Below are positions 1 to 8,464 of a DNA stretch of 64,000 nt, piece by piece; the stretch's first letter is position 1; the number at the start of each line of letters is the position of its first letter. The stretch lies in NCBI GenBank assembly GCA_030447245.1, contig JAUJPG010000007.1, forward strand, positions 62,001 to 126,000, written 5' to 3'. This DNA comes from Chloroflexota bacterium (GTDB lineage Bacteria > Chloroflexota > UBA6077 > JACCZL01). The notes below the pieces were generated by a model, which was given only the letters and a program-made list of their open reading frames with translations, searched no databases and was not told where the DNA came from. The translations under genes were made by a program, and so were the position numbers.

Positions 1-1129
1 ACGTCTCGAACAAGCGACCCCACTCGGTCCGCATCATTGCCTCGACGCGGCGCCGGCCAACGTAGCGGTACCAAAATGCGTCGTGGTAAAGCCGCGACGC
101 GGCGAAGCTCCAGGGCACCAGCGGGCTACGGAGCAGCAGGCCTTCGAGCGGTTTGAGTGGGCCGTGGTAGATCAGTTTTTGGCCCCAACTGGCGAAGGTG
201 TCTTCGTTACCTCGGAACCGAAGATTGATCTCGGAGATGTCTTCGCCCACGATCTCGATGTCCCGTACGTCACCGCACCCCAGGCCGAGCTCGTGGGCTA
301 ACCGAATGTATTTGAACTTGAGCGGGTCGAAGCCCATCAGCTTGGCCGCGACCGCGTCAATTGCCACTTGATCGGCGCTCGCGAGCATCAGGTTGGCGAC
401 GTGCGGGATCATCGCGCGGGGACCAGGCCCGTCGCCAGCGATCGTCCCGTCCATGACCGCGAACACCCCGGGATGGATCTCTTTCTGGATTGCTAGCAGG
501 TCGACCAGAGTCTCGTGGATGACGCTGTGGGTCCAATGACGCTTGTCATGAAGCAAGCCGCCAAAGGCATTCTTCATCGCGCCGGTCGTTCCGGTGAAAA
601 CGTGCGTCTTCATCGTCGGCATGTGGATCATGTTCATGCCGATGAGCATCTTCGGGATCTTGATCCCATCTGGGAAGATCCGATCGAGGACCAGCAGCGG
701 CGACTTTGGCTCGTAGTACGTCCACTCCACGTCCGGCTCGAAAGTGTGCACCCACCCCACGCCCATCTTTCGCAGCACCGGAGCATGTTTATTGTTGATC
801 TCTCCGACTTTCGAGTCTACGACGACGGTTCGGTTGTGCACGCCGAGCAGGGACTCGCGCGGGTGTCCATCGTCCAGGAGTGTGCGCGTGACACCTTCTA
901 GCTGCCATGGCGTCGTGGAGCAGCCCGGATAGTAGACCTGCCAGGTGATGTTGATCTTGAGCCCGGTCAAAGGTCCCTTCGGCAGATGCTGCTGGTACTC
1001 GGCCAGCCGCATCGCTCGGCCCACGTCCTCCAGCACGGTTCGCGGTCGCGTCCGCAGCACCGCGACCTTGGCCCGTCCACTTGCTGGGCTGGGATCCGCC
1101 TCGGGGCGGATGACGGTCGCAACTGTCAT
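1..1129 (-). CDS. DUF362 domain-containing protein (3' end beyond window)
   Basis: An open frame runs leftwards from an ATG at 1129 to base 1 without a stop, giving about 376 residues; the C-terminus is off the window. A GGAG ribosome site lies about 7 nt before the ATG. The middle of the protein has the DUF362 features: a stretch on the pattern MPTMKTHVFTGTTGAMKN, then GGLLHDKRHW, then a later LASADQVAIDAVAAKLMGFDP. In the wider family such proteins are often fused to ferredoxin domains and their function is poorly known; no ferredoxin cysteines are visible here. It is divergent from trpS, with 250 bp between the starts. Confidence 0.75.
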   Translation of the reverse strand, partial: MTVATVIRPEADPSPASGRAKVAVLRTRPRTVLEDVGRAMRLAEYQQHLPKGPLTGLKINITWQVYYPGCSTTPWQLEGVTRTLLDDGHPRESLLGVHNRTVVVDSKVGEINNKHAPVLRKMGVGWVHTFEPDVEWTYYEPKSPLLVLDRIFPDGIKIPKMLIGMNMIHMPTMKTHVFTGTTGAMKNAFGGLLHDKRHWTHSVIHETLVDLLAIQKEIHPGVFAVMDGTIAGDGPGPRAMIPHVANLMLASADQVAIDAVAAKLMGFDPLKFKYIRLAHELGLGCGDVRDIEIVGEDISEINLRFRGNEDTFASWGQKLIYHGPLKPLEGLLLRSPLVPWSFAASRLYHDAFWYRYVGRRRVEAMMRTEWGRLFET

Positions 1130-1276
1130 ACTCTGGCTCCGCGGTCGCGACCGCTCCTTCGATAATGCATCTCGGCGCGAGTGGGACTGTGCCCGGCTGG
1201 TGGGCCCGATCGCGGCGGACGGAATGCTACCACAGGTCACGCCGCGCGGCTTAACGGGTCGTGCGGAGAGCCCCTG

Positions 1277-1282
1277 TATACT
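1277..1282 (+). promoter_or_regulatory. candidate -10 box TATACT upstream of trpS
   Basis: TATACT lies 98 nt before the trpS ATG in the divergent intergenic region. There is no good -35 at 16-18 nt. The same hexamer precedes rplS, glyQS, lepA and rpsT in this window, which supports the call. Confidence 0.4.
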
Positions 1283-1379
1283 CCGCTACTCTTGCTCTCG
1301 GGAGCAGAAGGGCATTGCCCAGCATCCAACGGCGCGAGAGCTGCCCGGTCGTGAAACGCCCTCGTGAGGAGGACAGCGC

Positions 1380-2408
1380 ATGGAAAAGCGTGGCCGCATA
1401 CTGACCGGGGACCGCCCGACTGGCAAGCTGCACCTGGGCCACTATGTCGGGTCGCTCGCGAACCGAGTGCGGCTGCAAGACGAATATGACTGCTACTTCA
1501 TCATCGCCGACTACCACGTCCTGACCACAGCCTATGAACGGCCTGCGTCGATCGGCGACAGCGTGAGGGATCTGGTCCTCGACTATCTGAGCGTGGGCAT
1601 CGATCCAGATCGCAGCACGATCTACCTCCAGTCGCTTGTGCCGGAAGTCTGCGAGCTCTTCCTGCTCTTCGGCATGCTGGTATCGGTGCCGAGGTTACAG
1701 CGTGTGCCGACCTTGAAGGACGTCATCCGGGACCTGCAATTGGACTCGGCCTCATATGGGCTGCTTGGCTATCCAGTGCTCCAGGCCGCGGATATCACGA
1801 TGGTGCGAGCCCATCTTGTCCCCGTGGGCAAGGACCAGTCGTCGCACCTCGAAGTAACGCGAGAGCTGGCCCGCCGCTTCAACGAGTTGTACGGTGAGGT
1901 TTTTCCAGTCCCCGAGACACTGATTGGTGAGGTTCCTACTCTAGTCGGCACCAACGGCAAGTCGAAGATGAGTAAGAGCCTAAACAACGCGATCCTCTTG
2001 ACGGACGATGCGAGCGCGCTGCGCCAGAAGGTGATGGGGATGTACACCGACCCGACTCGGCTGCGGGCAACGGATCCCGGGCATGTCGAGGGCAATCCTG
2101 TCTTCGACTACCACGAAGCGTTCAATGATCGCAGCGATGAAGTTGCTGAGCTAAAGGAGCGCTACCGGGCTGGTCGCGTCGGGGACGTTGAAGTCAAGCG
2201 CTCTCTGGTCGATGCTCTGGAGCGGTTCCTGGCGCCGGTCCGTGCGCGACGCGCGGAGTACGAGGGGCGGCCGCACTTAGTGGATGACGTGATCCAGGTC
2301 GGGAGCAGACGTGCGCAGGGCGAAGCGCGCGAAACGCTTCGCCTGGTGCGCGAGGCGATGGGCTTGACGTACTACAGCTCACGGCGCTTCGAGCATGGTC
2401 AATGCTGA
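1380..2408 (+). CDS. trpS: tryptophan--tRNA ligase
   Basis: This class I aminoacyl-tRNA synthetase charges tRNA-Trp in the cytoplasm. The HIGH-type motif is at residues 17-21 (LHLGH) and KMSKS is at 196-200. The length of 342 residues is normal for bacterial TrpS. The start is fixed by a GAGGAGGA ribosome site 8 nt upstream of the ATG at 1380. The gene is followed at once by scpA, whose longest possible frame overlaps the trpS end by 14 bp, so the two are probably cotranscribed. No T-box-like leader is evident upstream. Confidence 0.95.
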   Translation: MEKRGRILTGDRPTGKLHLGHYVGSLANRVRLQDEYDCYFIIADYHVLTTAYERPASIGDSVRDLVLDYLSVGIDPDRSTIYLQSLVPEVCELFLLFGMLVSVPRLQRVPTLKDVIRDLQLDSASYGLLGYPVLQAADITMVRAHLVPVGKDQSSHLEVTRELARRFNELYGEVFPVPETLIGEVPTLVGTNGKSKMSKSLNNAILLTDDASALRQKVMGMYTDPTRLRATDPGHVEGNPVFDYHEAFNDRSDEVAELKERYRAGRVGDVEVKRSLVDALERFLAPVRARRAEYEGRPHLVDDVIQVGSRRAQGEARETLRLVREAMGLTYYSSRRFEHGQC

Positions 2409-2571
2409 GGAACGACCTGGTCCATGCGCACTTGCCAGACCATGGTGGAACGCGACACCTGTGGACGCGGTGAGTTCTGCACCGCCCGGGTCCGCGTCAC
2501 CAGAGCGCTCTTCTGGCCGGGATTGCGCCGGAATCTCGCATCCACATGGAAGCGCCGGGTCCAGCGGACCG

Positions 2572-3297
2572 ATGATCCACATCCCGCAGTTCGAGGGGCC
2601 GATCGGTCTGTTGCTGACCTTGATCGAACGCCGGCGGTTGCCGATCACCGAACTGAGCCTCGCCGCGGTTGCCGACCAGTACCTCCGGAGCCTTCGTGCG
2701 TCTAGCGCCCTGGACCAAGAGACACTCTCCGAGTTCCTGCTGATCGGCGCTCGGCTGGTGCTGTTGAAGTCTCGTGCGCTTCTGTCCCGCCCTCGGCACG
2801 GAACGGATGAGGAACTGGAAGGCGTCGAGGAACTGCTGGTGCGATTGGAGGCGTACCGAACATTTCGGCTGGTTGCAGAGGAGTTCGGCCGAAACAGGGA
2901 GCCGCGCGCATTTCCTCGCGGACTGGTGTGGAGGGTCATCGAGGTTGTGCCGAGGGTCCTTGCGCCCCTCAGGCCCGAGGAGCTCGCCGCGGGACTCCAG
3001 CGGCTCGGGGTTGTATCTCCTGGCTCGGCTGACAGTGAGTTGGCGGCGTCGCCGCGGGTCGCGGTGGCGGAACGCATTGCTGTAGTCCGCGCGTGGGTAC
3101 AAGGTCGGCGATCGATCATTTGGGACCTGATCGGCGCTGGTGGGACCGACGAGGTGGTCGCCACGCTGCTCGCCGTGCTTGAACTGACTCGGCGCGGGGA
3201 GCTACGCGTCCAGCAGGCGGACCCCTTCGGGCCGATCTGGCTCCATGGAGTCGGCGAGCCGGCGGAATCGAGCAGCGGACGCGCTGGAATCTGCTAG
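2572..3297 (+). CDS. scpA: segregation and condensation protein A
   Basis: ScpA is the kleisin that links SMC heads in bacterial condensin. From the ATG at 2572 the protein begins MIHIPQFEGPIGLLLTLIER, the usual ScpA N-terminal helix, followed by a LLIGARLVLLKSRALL segment. A C-terminal winged helix is present (VVATLLAVLELTRRGEL, then FGPIWL). That gives 241 residues. The frame stays open back to an ATG at 2395, but the extra 59 residues are low in complexity, Pro/Ser/Ala-rich and unlike the family, so I chose 2572; the ribosome site there is weak. The last 96 bp overlap the convergent Xer-like gene. No scpB follows, although scpA and scpB are usually neighbours. Confidence 0.88.
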   Translation: MIHIPQFEGPIGLLLTLIERRRLPITELSLAAVADQYLRSLRASSALDQETLSEFLLIGARLVLLKSRALLSRPRHGTDEELEGVEELLVRLEAYRTFRLVAEEFGRNREPRAFPRGLVWRVIEVVPRVLAPLRPEELAAGLQRLGVVSPGSADSELAASPRVAVAERIAVVRAWVQGRRSIIWDLIGAGGTDEVVATLLAVLELTRRGELRVQQADPFGPIWLHGVGEPAESSSGRAGIC

Positions 3298-4143
3298 TCC
3301 GAGTTCACGGAGGAGAATACGGTCGTGCTCGCGCGCGAGATTGGCTCGTTCAGCGTCGTCCACCACGCGTTGTTCGCGGCGCATGAAGTCTTTGGTCCGT
3401 CTGGTGGCGAAAGCATCGCGAAGCATCTGTGGTGTGACCCTAGCATCTGGTCGCACGCCTGCACGGCGCGCCACGGTTTCGACAATGAAGTCGATCCCGC
3501 GTGCACTGATCGAGAAGACTAGTGGGTCTGTGCCCGCCGTCCCGCGATGCAGCGCGAGCGCCGCGCGTAAGCGCTCGCTCATCGGGAGTGTGCGCCGTCG
3601 GACGCGCTGACTCGCCTGACGATGTCGAACGTGCAGAAGCCCGTGGTTGCTTGCCGCGAGGTCCAAGTTCCCCCAGCGAAGGGCGGCGACTTCGTCCCGT
3701 TTGAGACCACAGTCAACTAGGCAGGCGACGAGCGCCGCCCAACTCGGCGTCTCGGCGTGGAGAAACATGGCATCGCACTCGTCGCTCGTGAGGTGTCGAC
3801 GGTGGGTGTGCTCAGCGGGCGGGTACGGGATGGCTATTGATGGATCGGCCAACAGCCGTCCGCTGGTGTGCAGAAACTGAAAAAAGCCCTTGACGGTGCT
3901 GGTCTTTCTCCTTAGGGAGGAAGCGCCGTTTCCATGCTGCCGGCCGAGCCAGGCGAAAAACGCGGTGAGGTCCGCGGTAGTGGTAGCTCGAAGGTCTTGC
4001 GAGCGCAGAAAGGTAGCGAGCTGCGCGAGATCCGAGCGGGTGCTGCTGATCGTGTGTCGCGAACGCCCGGCGCGGACGAGCGTGTCAAGATAGACGGGCA
4101 GAAGCTCGAGCGTGAGCACTTGCTCTGCTACGGCACTACACAT
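3202..4143 (-). CDS. XerC/D-like tyrosine recombinase fold protein with degenerate active site
   Basis: The 313-residue protein has the Xer layout: a SAM-like N-terminal core-binding domain (about 8-95) and a C-terminal catalytic-type domain (about 112-300). The catalytic set R-K-H-R-H-Y is largely gone. Arg I is Lys148 (CGLKRDEV where GLRxxE is expected). The HxxR motif reads QMLR (Gln239, Arg242). The next His position is Asp243, and no C-terminal Tyr or LGH motif is present. It is therefore probably not a strand-cleaving recombinase. It lies tail to tail with scpA, overlapping it by 96 bp. Streptococcal XerD-like proteins with altered active sites are also encoded beside scpA, from my recall of the family. 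Its start codon lies inside one arm of a 13-bp inverted repeat. Confidence 0.75.
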   Translation of the reverse strand: MCSAVAEQVLTLELLPVYLDTLVRAGRSRHTISSTRSDLAQLATFLRSQDLRATTTADLTAFFAWLGRQHGNGASSLRRKTSTVKGFFQFLHTSGRLLADPSIAIPYPPAEHTHRRHLTSDECDAMFLHAETPSWAALVACLVDCGLKRDEVAALRWGNLDLAASNHGLLHVRHRQASQRVRRRTLPMSERLRAALALHRGTAGTDPLVFSISARGIDFIVETVARRAGVRPDARVTPQMLRDAFATRRTKDFMRREQRVVDDAERANLAREHDRILLRELGLADSSASAARFRRLADSMEPDRPEGVRLLDA

Positions 4144-4217
4144 AAACAGAAATATATTACAACCCAGGTATCCCAGATAGGTCGCTGGTACATGCGTCGA
4201 TCATTGTTTATGTGTAG
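4136..4217. repeat. 13-bp perfect inverted repeat around the Xer-like gene start
   Basis: CTACACATAAACA at 4136-4148 is repeated as its exact reverse complement, TGTTTATGTGTAG, at 4205-4217. The arms are 56 bp apart. The left arm contains the start codon of the Xer-like gene. The enclosed segment is AT-rich (AATATATTA), unlike the rest of the window, and could hold that gene's promoter. It may be an operator or a recombination site. Confidence 0.5.
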
Positions 4218-4243
4218 GGCGCCGACACAGAATACCGGACGAG

Positions 4244-5608
4244 TTAGGTCACCGTCGCCGCGACAAGCTCGCTCGCAGTCCCACCCAGACGAATCCCAAC
4301 CCGACTTACCTCGGCTATGTCCTCTACGCTCCAGTCATCGAGAGTTCGCTCACCTGCGTGGCCAAATGCGCTCCGTGGCAGGACGGCCAAGTCCACCGTC
4401 ATATCCTGGAGGGTGTTCGTGGCGTCAAGCCCGCTCATCAGCCCCGAAACGCTAATCGCTGTCCCAAACAAAGTGCTCTCGACCGCTCGCACTTCCACCC
4501 GCAGCCCTTCTACCCGATTCGCGTCCTCCGCCATCTGCATTAGCGCCGGATACGCCGCTCTTCCGCACAACCAGGCGACTCGTCGTGGCTGCGACAGCCG
4601 AGCCGGCAGCCGCCTTCGATGTCGCCGCCAGTCCGCCACGAGTACCCGAACCAGCCCTACACCGTTCTGCATCTGAGGAAATCCGTCGTAGAAGCGTTCC
4701 CCTGGCAACGGCAGACCGGCAAGCAGAAACAGCTCGTCACTCGGATAGACCAGGCCTCTCCCCAGGCGCCGACGCTCCCGACGGTGCACCTCCATCGCTC
4801 TGCCAACAGCTTCCCGGGCTTCATCAACACGAACAGGTCGTATTCGGCGCACCGGCAGGTGTTCGCTGATGCCGACCGGCACCACGGCCACGGACTGCAC
4901 CACCTGCTCGATCCCTGTGAGGTCCACAAGCGTGCGACTCAGGACTTCTCCGTCGTTGATTCCGGGACACAGCACAATCTGGCCGTGAACCTGCACGCCC
5001 GCGGCGCCGAGCCGCCGAAGCTGCGGCAGGATTGGCGCTGTGCCGGGATGCGCCAGCATCCGGGCCCGAACATCAGGATCGGTTGCGTGAATCGAGACAC
5101 GCAGCGGCGAGAGGCGCTGGTAGGTGATCCGTTGCCAATCCAGCTCGGTAAGATTGGTCAGCGTAACGAAGCTTCCGAACAGGAATGAGTACCGATAGTC
5201 GTCGTCGCGAACGTATAGCGACCGTCGCAGTCCTTTCGGCAGCCCGCGAATGAAGCAGAACTCGCAGTTGTTGTTGCACTCTCGAAGACCGTCGAAGGTC
5301 GGCTCGTCAAACTCCAACCCGAGATCCCCGTCGCCGACCGTTGTCAACGTCAGACTGACGTGTGTCCCCTCACGAGCCACGTCCACGCTGAGCTTGAGCC
5401 TCCCCTGAGCCTGATCCTGCAGGTCGATCAAGTCACGTGGCACCACGCCGTCAACAGCCACTAGCTGGTCCCCTTGCTTGATGCCTGCCTTCCAAGCCGG
5501 CCCACCCTGACGCACGGCCGCGATCTGGCCGCCCTGCGCGCCTTTGGCACCTGACCGCGGTGTTCGGCGCGGGGCCGCAAGGCTCTCCACCGGCAGGAAC
5601 CTCCTCAT
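4244..5608 (-). CDS. PDZ / radical SAM / DUF512 protein
   Basis: The 454 residues begin with a PDZ-like domain (about 28-80, with GGPAWKAGIKQGDQL). A radical-SAM-type iron-sulfur motif, CNNNCEFCF (Cys111, 115, 118), is followed by IRGLPKGLRRSLYVRDDDYR. The C-terminal DUF512 region covers about 290-450. This order matches the DUF512 family of putative Fe-S oxidoreductases, whose reaction is unknown and which is often found near cell-cycle or translation genes. It sits 40 bp after cmk and 100 bp before the Xer-like gene in the same minus-strand run. The start at the ATG at 5608 is the only one that keeps the whole PDZ domain. Confidence 0.85.
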   Translation of the reverse strand: MRRFLPVESLAAPRRTPRSGAKGAQGGQIAAVRQGGPAWKAGIKQGDQLVAVDGVVPRDLIDLQDQAQGRLKLSVDVAREGTHVSLTLTTVGDGDLGLEFDEPTFDGLRECNNNCEFCFIRGLPKGLRRSLYVRDDDYRYSFLFGSFVTLTNLTELDWQRITYQRLSPLRVSIHATDPDVRARMLAHPGTAPILPQLRRLGAAGVQVHGQIVLCPGINDGEVLSRTLVDLTGIEQVVQSVAVVPVGISEHLPVRRIRPVRVDEAREAVGRAMEVHRRERRRLGRGLVYPSDELFLLAGLPLPGERFYDGFPQMQNGVGLVRVLVADWRRHRRRLPARLSQPRRVAWLCGRAAYPALMQMAEDANRVEGLRVEVRAVESTLFGTAISVSGLMSGLDATNTLQDMTVDLAVLPRSAFGHAGERTLDDWSVEDIAEVSRVGIRLGGTASELVAATVT

Positions 5609-5648
5609 GCGCCAAACCCCTCTTCGTGGCTGGGTCCAACCCTCCCCA

Positions 5649-6338
5649 TCAGCTGGTAGTCCTGAGACCTGAGCGGACCGATGCGACGATTCGATCGACC
5701 ACCTGTCCGATGCTCAGATCATCAGTCTGGATCCTCAGCGCATCAATCGCTTGCGCGAGCGGTGCAACAGTCCGGGTCGAGTCGATCCGATCACGCTCGA
5801 CGATCCCGGCAAGTACTTCCGCGTATGGCCGGCTCTCGTCACCATCCTGGCGCGCCCGACGAAGGGCACGCTCTTCAGCCCTTGCATCTAGATAGATCTT
5901 CAGGTCAGCGTCAGGGCACACAATCGTACCGATGTCACGGCCGACCATGACGGTGCCAGGAGGGCAGACCTGGCGGCGCTGGGCATCCACCAGCCGCGCT
6001 CGCACAACCGTTGACTCGGCAATGGAGGAAACGATCGCGTTGACCTCTGGGGATCGAAGCGCCCTACTAACGTCGTTCCCACCCAGAATCACATCGCAGA
6101 CCCGACCGTCGCTTACACTTGATGGGCCGACGACTACGTCGAGCGTACTGGCGATGCTCGAAAGTTCACGGGCATCACGTGAATCGATTCCCTTGCGCAG
6201 CGCCTCGAGCGCGACAGCTCGGTAAAGCACCCCGGTATCGAAGAAGAAATAGCCCAGCCGATCGGCCACCGCCAGCCCGACCGTGCTCTTACCCGCTCCC
6301 GCGGGGCCGTCGATCGCGATCACCACGGGCTTGCTCAC
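5649..6338 (-). CDS. cmk: cytidylate kinase
   Basis: This enzyme phosphorylates CMP and dCMP using ATP. The P-loop GPAGAGKST is at residues 11-19, followed by the family signature YFFFDTGVLYRA and later VGRDIGTIVCPDADLKIYLDA. The length of 229 residues is normal. Its ATG overlaps the stop of rluB by 4 bp (ATGA), so the two are translationally coupled. Confidence 0.95.
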   Translation of the reverse strand: MSKPVVIAIDGPAGAGKSTVGLAVADRLGYFFFDTGVLYRAVALEALRKGIDSRDARELSSIASTLDVVVGPSSVSDGRVCDVILGGNDVSRALRSPEVNAIVSSIAESTVVRARLVDAQRRQVCPPGTVMVGRDIGTIVCPDADLKIYLDARAEERALRRARQDGDESRPYAEVLAGIVERDRIDSTRTVAPLAQAIDALRIQTDDLSIGQVVDRIVASVRSGLRTTS

Positions 6339-7063
6339 GGGATCGCTCGACCGGAAGCGGCGCGCAGTGCGTCGACCTCACCTCTCAACAGCGGCCGCCA
6401 CTTCGATGGAGCCAAGCTGCCAAGGTGGAGCGATCCGATCCTGACTCGGATCAGACGCTCGACCCGCAATCCCACGGCTTCTGCCATCCGCCGAACGACA
6501 CGATAGCGGCCGTCTTGCAGCACCACGCGCACCCAGCGGCCTCCCGTGATGCTCTCCAGGTCCTCTAGTCGCACCGGCTTAGTGAGCACGCCATCCAGGA
6601 CGACTCCATCTCCCCAGCGGAGTAAGGCAGCATCATCCGCCTTCCCCCCCAGCAGCACGCGATACTCTTTGTCAACGCCATGCCGCGGATGCGTCAAGCG
6701 CAATGCGAGGTCACCATCGTCGGTTAGCACGATCAGGCCTTCCGACGCGATGTCGAGTCGGCCAACCGGGAAGAGTCGTCGATCGCCTGGAATCAGGTCT
6801 AAGACGGTCCGTCGCCCGCGTGGGTCGGAGGCTGCCGAGAGCACACCAGGCGGCTTATGTAGAGCTAAGTGACGGAGATGGGCTGGCGCGGAAATAACCC
6901 TCCCGTCCACCTCGACGTGATCCCGGCCTGGCTCGACGACCGTACCCTGCAACGTCACTACGCGCCCATTCACCTTCACCCTGCGAGATTCGATCAATCG
7001 TTCGCACGCACGTCGAGAAGCAACGCCGCAGCGCGCAAGGTACTTCTGCAAGCGCTCGGCCAT
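6335..7063 (-). CDS. rluB: 23S rRNA pseudouridine synthase, RluB/RsuA family
   Basis: An N-terminal S4 RNA-binding domain (MAERLQKYLARCGVASRRAC) is followed by the RsuA/RluB catalytic domain with GRLDIASEGLIVLTDDG; the catalytic Asp is residue 104. I start at the ATG at 7063 (242 residues), because the five extra residues back to 7078 are not family-like. The rluB-cmk order with ATGA overlap is common in bacteria. RluB normally isomerises a uridine in domain V of 23S rRNA; the exact target here is inferred. Confidence 0.9.
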   Translation of the reverse strand: MAERLQKYLARCGVASRRACERLIESRRVKVNGRVVTLQGTVVEPGRDHVEVDGRVISAPAHLRHLALHKPPGVLSAASDPRGRRTVLDLIPGDRRLFPVGRLDIASEGLIVLTDDGDLALRLTHPRHGVDKEYRVLLGGKADDAALLRWGDGVVLDGVLTKPVRLEDLESITGGRWVRVVLQDGRYRVVRRMAEAVGLRVERLIRVRIGSLHLGSLAPSKWRPLLRGEVDALRAASGRAIP

Positions 7064-7078
7064 TGTCCAGCCCCTCAC

Positions 7079-8077
7079 TCAGCGGCGATCGTCGGGACCG
7101 TCGAGCGTCCGAACCTTCCGCAAGATGCTCGTGGAGACGTCTTCCCCGTGCTCAATGGGGCTCGCCCGCAGCATACCCAGCGGGACCGCAGGCTGTTTCG
7201 AGTCCGGGCTCGCGTCCTGGGGGCGCCCCCAGGTCTGGTCGGCAAATGCCGCATCAAGCAAAGACGCGGCGTCGGCGACATACCGATCGCTGTTCAGCAC
7301 GACGACAACGGCGCGTCTACCGTCGCGAGTCGCTGTCGCCGCCAGGCAGCGACCAGCGAGGTCGTCGAAGCCGGTCTTGATGCCATCCGCGCCATCATAC
7401 GAGCCGAGCAATGGATTGGTATTGACGAACAGCCATGTCGGAGGCCCTTGGACCACCCAACGTCGCTCGGCGACGATCCGGGCCAGCAGCGACTGTCGCA
7501 TTACCAGCCGCCCCGCGATGGCCATATCGTACGCCGAGGAGACATGACCATCCTCATCCAACCCGTGCGGGTTCTTGAAATGCGTACGAGTCAACCCCAT
7601 CCGTCGACTCAGTTCGTTCATCCAGTCGACGAACTGCGGCACCGACCCCTCAGCCACGCTCTCGGCGATCGCCATCGCCGCGTCGTTCCCCGAATTCAGA
7701 AGAAGCCCGTACAGCGCATCTTCAAGCCGAAGCGAGTCACCGAGTCCTAGGCCGATCAACACCGGCACCACTGCGTAGTCGCGTGACGGCATCACTAGCT
7801 GGTTCGGGCTCCCTCGCTCCGCGGCCACCAGCGCGGTCACCATTTTGGTCAAGCTCGCCGGGGGCAACTCGTCAAACGCCCGCTCGCCGTACAGCAAGGC
7901 CCCGGAGCCGCCATCTATGATGGCCGCGCCGAGCGCGACGTGCGCCGGTGGTGATGTGGGCCAAGCTCGTTGGTCGGCCCCCGCGAGCCTTTCATGACTC
8001 GCCAGCCCAAGCAGCAGCACAACGCCAACAACGAGCCGGCGAATGAACCGTCGACGAGCTCTGATCCCGATCATCAT
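7079..8077 (-). CDS. D-alanyl-D-alanine carboxypeptidase (DacF/PBP5-like)
   Basis: This is a secreted or membrane-anchored serine peptidase that trims the terminal D-Ala of peptidoglycan stem peptides. An N-terminal signal segment (RRLVVGVVLLLGLA) is followed by the three S11 motifs: SLTK (Ser75, Lys78), SGN (129-131) and KTG (234-236). At 332 residues it covers the catalytic domain with only a short C-terminal extension. It lies 15 bp before rluB and 25 bp after yraN in the same operon. Confidence 0.9.
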   Translation of the reverse strand: MMIGIRARRRFIRRLVVGVVLLLGLASHERLAGADQRAWPTSPPAHVALGAAIIDGGSGALLYGERAFDELPPASLTKMVTALVAAERGSPNQLVMPSRDYAVVPVLIGLGLGDSLRLEDALYGLLLNSGNDAAMAIAESVAEGSVPQFVDWMNELSRRMGLTRTHFKNPHGLDEDGHVSSAYDMAIAGRLVMRQSLLARIVAERRWVVQGPPTWLFVNTNPLLGSYDGADGIKTGFDDLAGRCLAATATRDGRRAVVVVLNSDRYVADAASLLDAAFADQTWGRPQDASPDSKQPAVPLGMLRASPIEHGEDVSTSILRKVRTLDGPDDRR

Positions 8078-8101
8078 TGCTGAAGTCGCACCCTGGCAAA
8101 A

Positions 8102-8464
8102 CTAATGGAACGCGCCTTCGAGATGCTCAATGGTCCGTACACTACCGTCGCTTGAAATGACGATCGCAACCACGTCTACGCGCCACGGGCTGTGCGGATC
8201 TGGTGAACGGGCGACATATCGCTCTGCCAATTGGCCGAGGCGCTCCAGCTTCGCTGAGGTCACCGCGACATCTGGAGCCACGTCATCTCCCCCGATCCGA
8301 GTCTTCACCTCCACGAACACCATCTCGTCGCCATCTCGTGCCACAATGTCCAGCTCTCCGAGAGACGAGCGGACGTTTCGGGCCACTACGCTCAGCCCAC
8401 GCTGCTCAAGAAACGCCGCCGCGAGTTGCTCTCCTCGGGCGCCCAACGCTTGCAAACGGCTCAC
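8102..8464 (-). CDS. YraN family (UPF0102) nuclease-like protein
   Basis: From a GTG at 8464 the 120-residue protein starts VSRLQALGARGEQLAAAFLE, the normal YraN N-terminus. It then shows the PD-(D/E)xK-like core GELDIVARDG...FVEVKTR (Glu37, Asp39, Glu52, Lys54). The GTG overlaps the rnhB stop as GTGA. The frame can be extended to 8587, but that runs into rnhB in another frame and is not family-like. The rplS-rnhB-yraN order is classical. Confidence 0.88.
   Translation of the reverse strand: MSRLQALGARGEQLAAAFLEQRGLSVVARNVRSSLGELDIVARDGDEMVFVEVKTRIGGDDVAPDVAVTSAKLERLGQLAERYVARSPDPHSPWRVDVVAIVISSDGSVRTIEHLEGAFH

Noticed and set aside
1130-1379. T-box riboswitch in front of trpS (and the region before glyQS)
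   Set aside because: No T-box sequence, specifier stem or terminator/antiterminator pair could be seen, and the glyQS leader is too short.
2379-3164. Minus-strand frames antisense to scpA
   Set aside because: Ser/Arg-rich with no family match; scpA explains the region.
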